Positions 61,785 through 64,000 of a stretch of 64,000 bases of DNA are shown piece by piece. Location of the stretch: positions 3,162,001 through 3,226,000 of the forward strand of contig NZ_JADBDT010000001.1 in the NCBI RefSeq assembly GCF_014873485.1, written 5' to 3'. Below the pieces are notes generated by a model. That model searched no databases. It was given only the letters and a program-made list of their open reading frames with translations, and was not told the origin of the DNA. The stretch comes from Sphingopyxis sp. OAS728. Its GTDB lineage: Bacteria; Pseudomonadota; Alphaproteobacteria; Sphingomonadales; Sphingomonadaceae. The translations under genes and the position numbers were made by a program. Position 1 is the first letter of the stretch, and each line of letters starts with the position of its first letter.

Positions 61785-62450
61785 TCAACTCTCGACCGCC
61801 TCCAGCACCGCAGTGCGCAGCTCGGCTAGCCCCATGCCCTTCTCACTGCTCGTCGCGATCACCTGCGGATGCGCGGCAGGGTGCTTGCGCGCTTCGGCCT
61901 CGGTCGCGGCCTGCACCGCTTCGAGTTCGGTCGCCTTGATCTTGTCGGCCTTGGTCAGCACGATGCGATAGCTGACCGCCGCGGTGTCGAGCATTTCGAG
62001 CACGTCGCGGTCGACATCCTTGATTCCGTGGCGGCTGTCGATCAGCACCAAAGTGCGTTTGAGCACCGCGCGGCCGCGAAGATAGTCGTTGATCAGGAAG
62101 CGCCATTTCTTGACGACATCCTTCGGCGCCTTGGCAAAGCCATAGCCGGGCATGTCGACGAGCCGGAAGATCAGCGGATTTTCGCCGACGTCGAAATAGT
62201 TGAGTTCCTGCGTCCGCCCCGGCGTCACCGAGGTGCGCGCGAGGCCGTTGCGGTTCGTGAGGGCATTGAGCAGCGACGACTTGCCGACGTTCGAGCGCCC
62301 CGCGAATGCGATCTCGGGCACGCTTGGGCTTGGCAGATGCTGGAGCGCGGGCGCCGATTTCAGGAAGGTGATCGGTCCCGAAAACAGCTTGCGCGCGCGC
62401 TCCGCCCGTTCGGGGTCGGCCCCCGGATCAAGATCTTCGCTGTCGCTCAC
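61785..62450 (-). CDS. engB: Ribosome-biogenesis GTPase EngB/YihA
   Basis: 221 residues, GTG start at 62450 overlapping the yidC stop (GTGA). G1 [15 protein letters not shown]2 region [15 protein letters not shown]3 DMPGYGFA, G4 TKADK. Needed for 50S assembly in relatives. The yidC-engB order is common in alphaproteobacteria. Confidence 0.95.
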   Translation of the reverse strand: MSDSEDLDPGADPERAERARKLFSGPITFLKSAPALQHLPSPSVPEIAFAGRSNVGKSSLLNALTNRNGLARTSVTPGRTQELNYFDVGENPLIFRLVDMPGYGFAKAPKDVVKKWRFLINDYLRGRAVLKRTLVLIDSRHGIKDVDRDVLEMLDTAAVSYRIVLTKADKIKATELEAVQAATEAEARKHPAAHPQVIATSSEKGMGLAELRTAVLEAVES

Positions 62451-64000
62451 TTCGCCGGTGCCGCCTTCAGCTGCGGGAACTTGCGGTACATCCACTGCTG
62501 CTGCGCGATCGACAGGATGTTGTTGGTGATCCAGTAAAGCAGCAGGCCGGCCGCGAACGGCGCCATGATGAACATGAACAGCCACGGCATGATCTTGAAC
62601 ACCTGCTGCTGCACGGGATCGGTCGCCTGCGGGTTCAGACGGAACTGCAGGAACATCGTGATGCCCAGGATCACCGCAAGGATGCCGATCGACAGGATCG
62701 ACGGCGGGGTGAAGGGCAGCAGGCCGAACAGGTTCAGGATGTGCAGCGGATCGGGCGCCGACAGATCCTTGATCCACAGGATGAACGGCTGGTGCCGCAT
62801 TTCGATCGTCAGCATCAGCACCTTGTACAGCGCATAGAAGATCGGAATCTGGATCAGGATCGGCAAGCAGCCGGCGAGCGGATTGATCTTCTCGTCCTTA
62901 TAGAGCTTCATCAGCTCTTGCTGCATCTTGGGCTTGTCGTCCTTGTAGCGTTCCTGCAGCGCCTTCATCTTCGGCTGGACGAGGCGCATCTGCGCCATCG
63001 AACCGAACTGGCGCTGCGCGATCGGGAACATCAGCGCGCGGATGATCAGCGTCAGCACCATGATCGCGACCCCGAAATTGCCGACCTGCTTGAACAGCCA
63101 GTCGAGCAGCTTGAAGATCGGCACCTCGAAAAATTCGAACCAGCCCCAGTCGATCGCGTTCGACAGGCGCGTGATGCCCTGATCGTCCTGATAGTGCGAC
63201 AGCGTGCTCACTTCCTTGGCGCCGGCAAAGACGCGGCTGGTCGTCGTGACCTGCTTGCCCGGCGCGACCTCGACAAGGTCGCGGGCAAAGGCGGCGCGAT
63301 AGGCACCGCCGGGCAGCGAATTGAACGCGGCCGAGACTTTCTCGCCCTTCGCAGGCACGACTGCGGCGAGCCAATATTTGTCGGTGAAGCCGAGCCAGCC
63401 GGCCGCGGTGTAGGACACCGTGCCGTTCGAAGCCTCTTCAACCTCGTCATAATTGGTGAAGTTCGACTTGCCGTCGAGATAGCCGGTCGGGCCGACGTGG
63501 ATCGTCCAGCTGTCCTGCTCGTGCGGGTCGGTCGGCTTGCCGGTGCGGTCGATATAGGTACCGCTGCGCACCGCGACGGGCGCGGCGCCGGTGTTGGCGA
63601 TCGTCTGCTTCGCGGTGATCAGATAATCATCATCGATGCTATATTCGATGCGGAAGGTCTGGCCGGTCGTGTTCGCCCAGCTCAGCGTCACGGGGGTCGA
63701 CGGGGTCAGCTTCGTGCCACTCGCGGTCCAGACGGTGGTGGCGCCCGGGACGACGATGCCCTGCGCCGACCAGCCGATGCTTGCGAAATAGGCGGCCTTG
63801 GTGCCGGCGGGCGCGAACAGGCGCACCGCGGGCGAATCCTTCTTGATCGTCTGGCGATATTTGCTGAGCGTGATGTCGTCGACGCGCGCGCCGACAAGGT
63901 TGATCGACCCCTTGATCGCGGGGGTGTCGATCGGAATGCGGTTGCCGTCGGCCAGCACCGCCTCGACCGGGCGGATCGCCTGCGGCGCGGTGGCGGGTAC
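62447..64000 (-). CDS. yidC: Membrane protein insertase YidC (5' end outside window)
   Basis: 518 residues visible; N-terminal helix is missing. Periplasmic beta-sandwich domain (to about residue 270 of the visible part), then the insertase core: [62 protein letters not shown] and the hydrophilic-groove Arg near [10 protein letters not shown]. Inserts inner-membrane proteins with or without Sec. Coupled to engB by GTGA. Confidence 0.96.
   Translation of the reverse strand, partial: VPATAPQAIRPVEAVLADGNRIPIDTPAIKGSINLVGARVDDITLSKYRQTIKKDSPAVRLFAPAGTKAAYFASIGWSAQGIVVPGATTVWTASGTKLTPSTPVTLSWANTTGQTFRIEYSIDDDYLITAKQTIANTGAAPVAVRSGTYIDRTGKPTDPHEQDSWTIHVGPTGYLDGKSNFTNYDEVEEASNGTVSYTAAGWLGFTDKYWLAAVVPAKGEKVSAAFNSLPGGAYRAAFARDLVEVAPGKQVTTTSRVFAGAKEVSTLSHYQDDQGITRLSNAIDWGWFEFFEVPIFKLLDWLFKQVGNFGVAIMVLTLIIRALMFPIAQRQFGSMAQMRLVQPKMKALQERYKDDKPKMQQELMKLYKDEKINPLAGCLPILIQIPIFYALYKVLMLTIEMRHQPFILWIKDLSAPDPLHILNLFGLLPFTPPSILSIGILAVILGITMFLQFRLNPQATDPVQQQVFKIMPWLFMFIMAPFAAGLLLYWITNNILSIAQQQWMYRKFPQLKAAPAK

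Overview
The window reads as chromosomal DNA of an alphaproteobacterium of the order Sphingomonadales, most like Sphingopyxis (inferred from high GC, abundant TonB-dependent receptors, the dispersed palindromic repeats, and gene order such as dnaA-rpsT-mutM-ubiE-ubiB and rne-amidase-PBP1A-prfB). No prophage, insertion sequence, CRISPR array, tRNA or rRNA was seen; genes are tightly packed and many overlap by 1-4 bases.

Layout. 1-750: the start of a BtuB-type vitamin B12 receptor behind a clear cobalamin riboswitch. 748-4644: S41 protease, RlmE, Ppx/GppA and a glycine-zipper protein. 4807-8963: phytase-like esterase, L28, TadA, CobB sirtuin, DapB, Nth. 8967-12235: a BdcA/BdcR-like pair with two candidate operators, an M20 peptidase, and a cupin behind a Fur-box-like palindrome. 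12232-16965: a TetR regulator divergent from a Rieske oxygenase, with two flavoproteins downstream: a candidate catabolic cluster. 16927-25758 (all minus): M48/TPR protease, membrane-anchored DsbA-like protein with a long cytoplasmic extension, TPR-sulfotransferase, TonB receptor, APC permease. 25875-37941: RNase E with a long structured leader, amidase, PBP1A, RF2 and a lipoprotein-like methyltransferase; a three-gene unit (sugar-lactone oxidase, D-threonine-aldolase-like PLP enzyme, TetR) interrupts the usual amidase-PBP1A neighbourhood. 37979-40919: DsrE, MoeB/ThiF, Dut, CoaBC and a 17-codon ORF coupled to coaBC. 40959-46026: membrane glycosyltransferase pair, a lipoprotein and an unknown envelope protein, separating coaBC from ubiB. 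46109-51729: UbiB, UbiE, MutM, S20, DnaA with DnaA boxes just downstream. 51842-64000: DUF4136 lipoprotein, SecB-MurJ-TrpS, Tim44-MltA-Smr, DapE, cupin, unknown secreted protein, GST, EngB and YidC (cut by the window end).

Most genes are housekeeping: lysine/peptidoglycan (dapB, dapE, murJ, PBP1A, amidase, mltA), translation (rpmB, rpsT, prfB, trpS, tadA, rlmE), ubiquinone (ubiB, ubiE), repair (nth, mutM, dut), protein export (secB, yidC) and replication initiation (dnaA). The parts most likely to hold undescribed biology are the accessory units set into this conserved frame: the Rieske/flavoprotein cluster, the lactone-oxidase/PLP/TetR unit, the sulfotransferase-TonB receptor-permease unit, the 40959-46026 envelope genes, and small regulatory structures (coaBC leader ORF, rne leader, nested inverted repeats upstream of dnaA).
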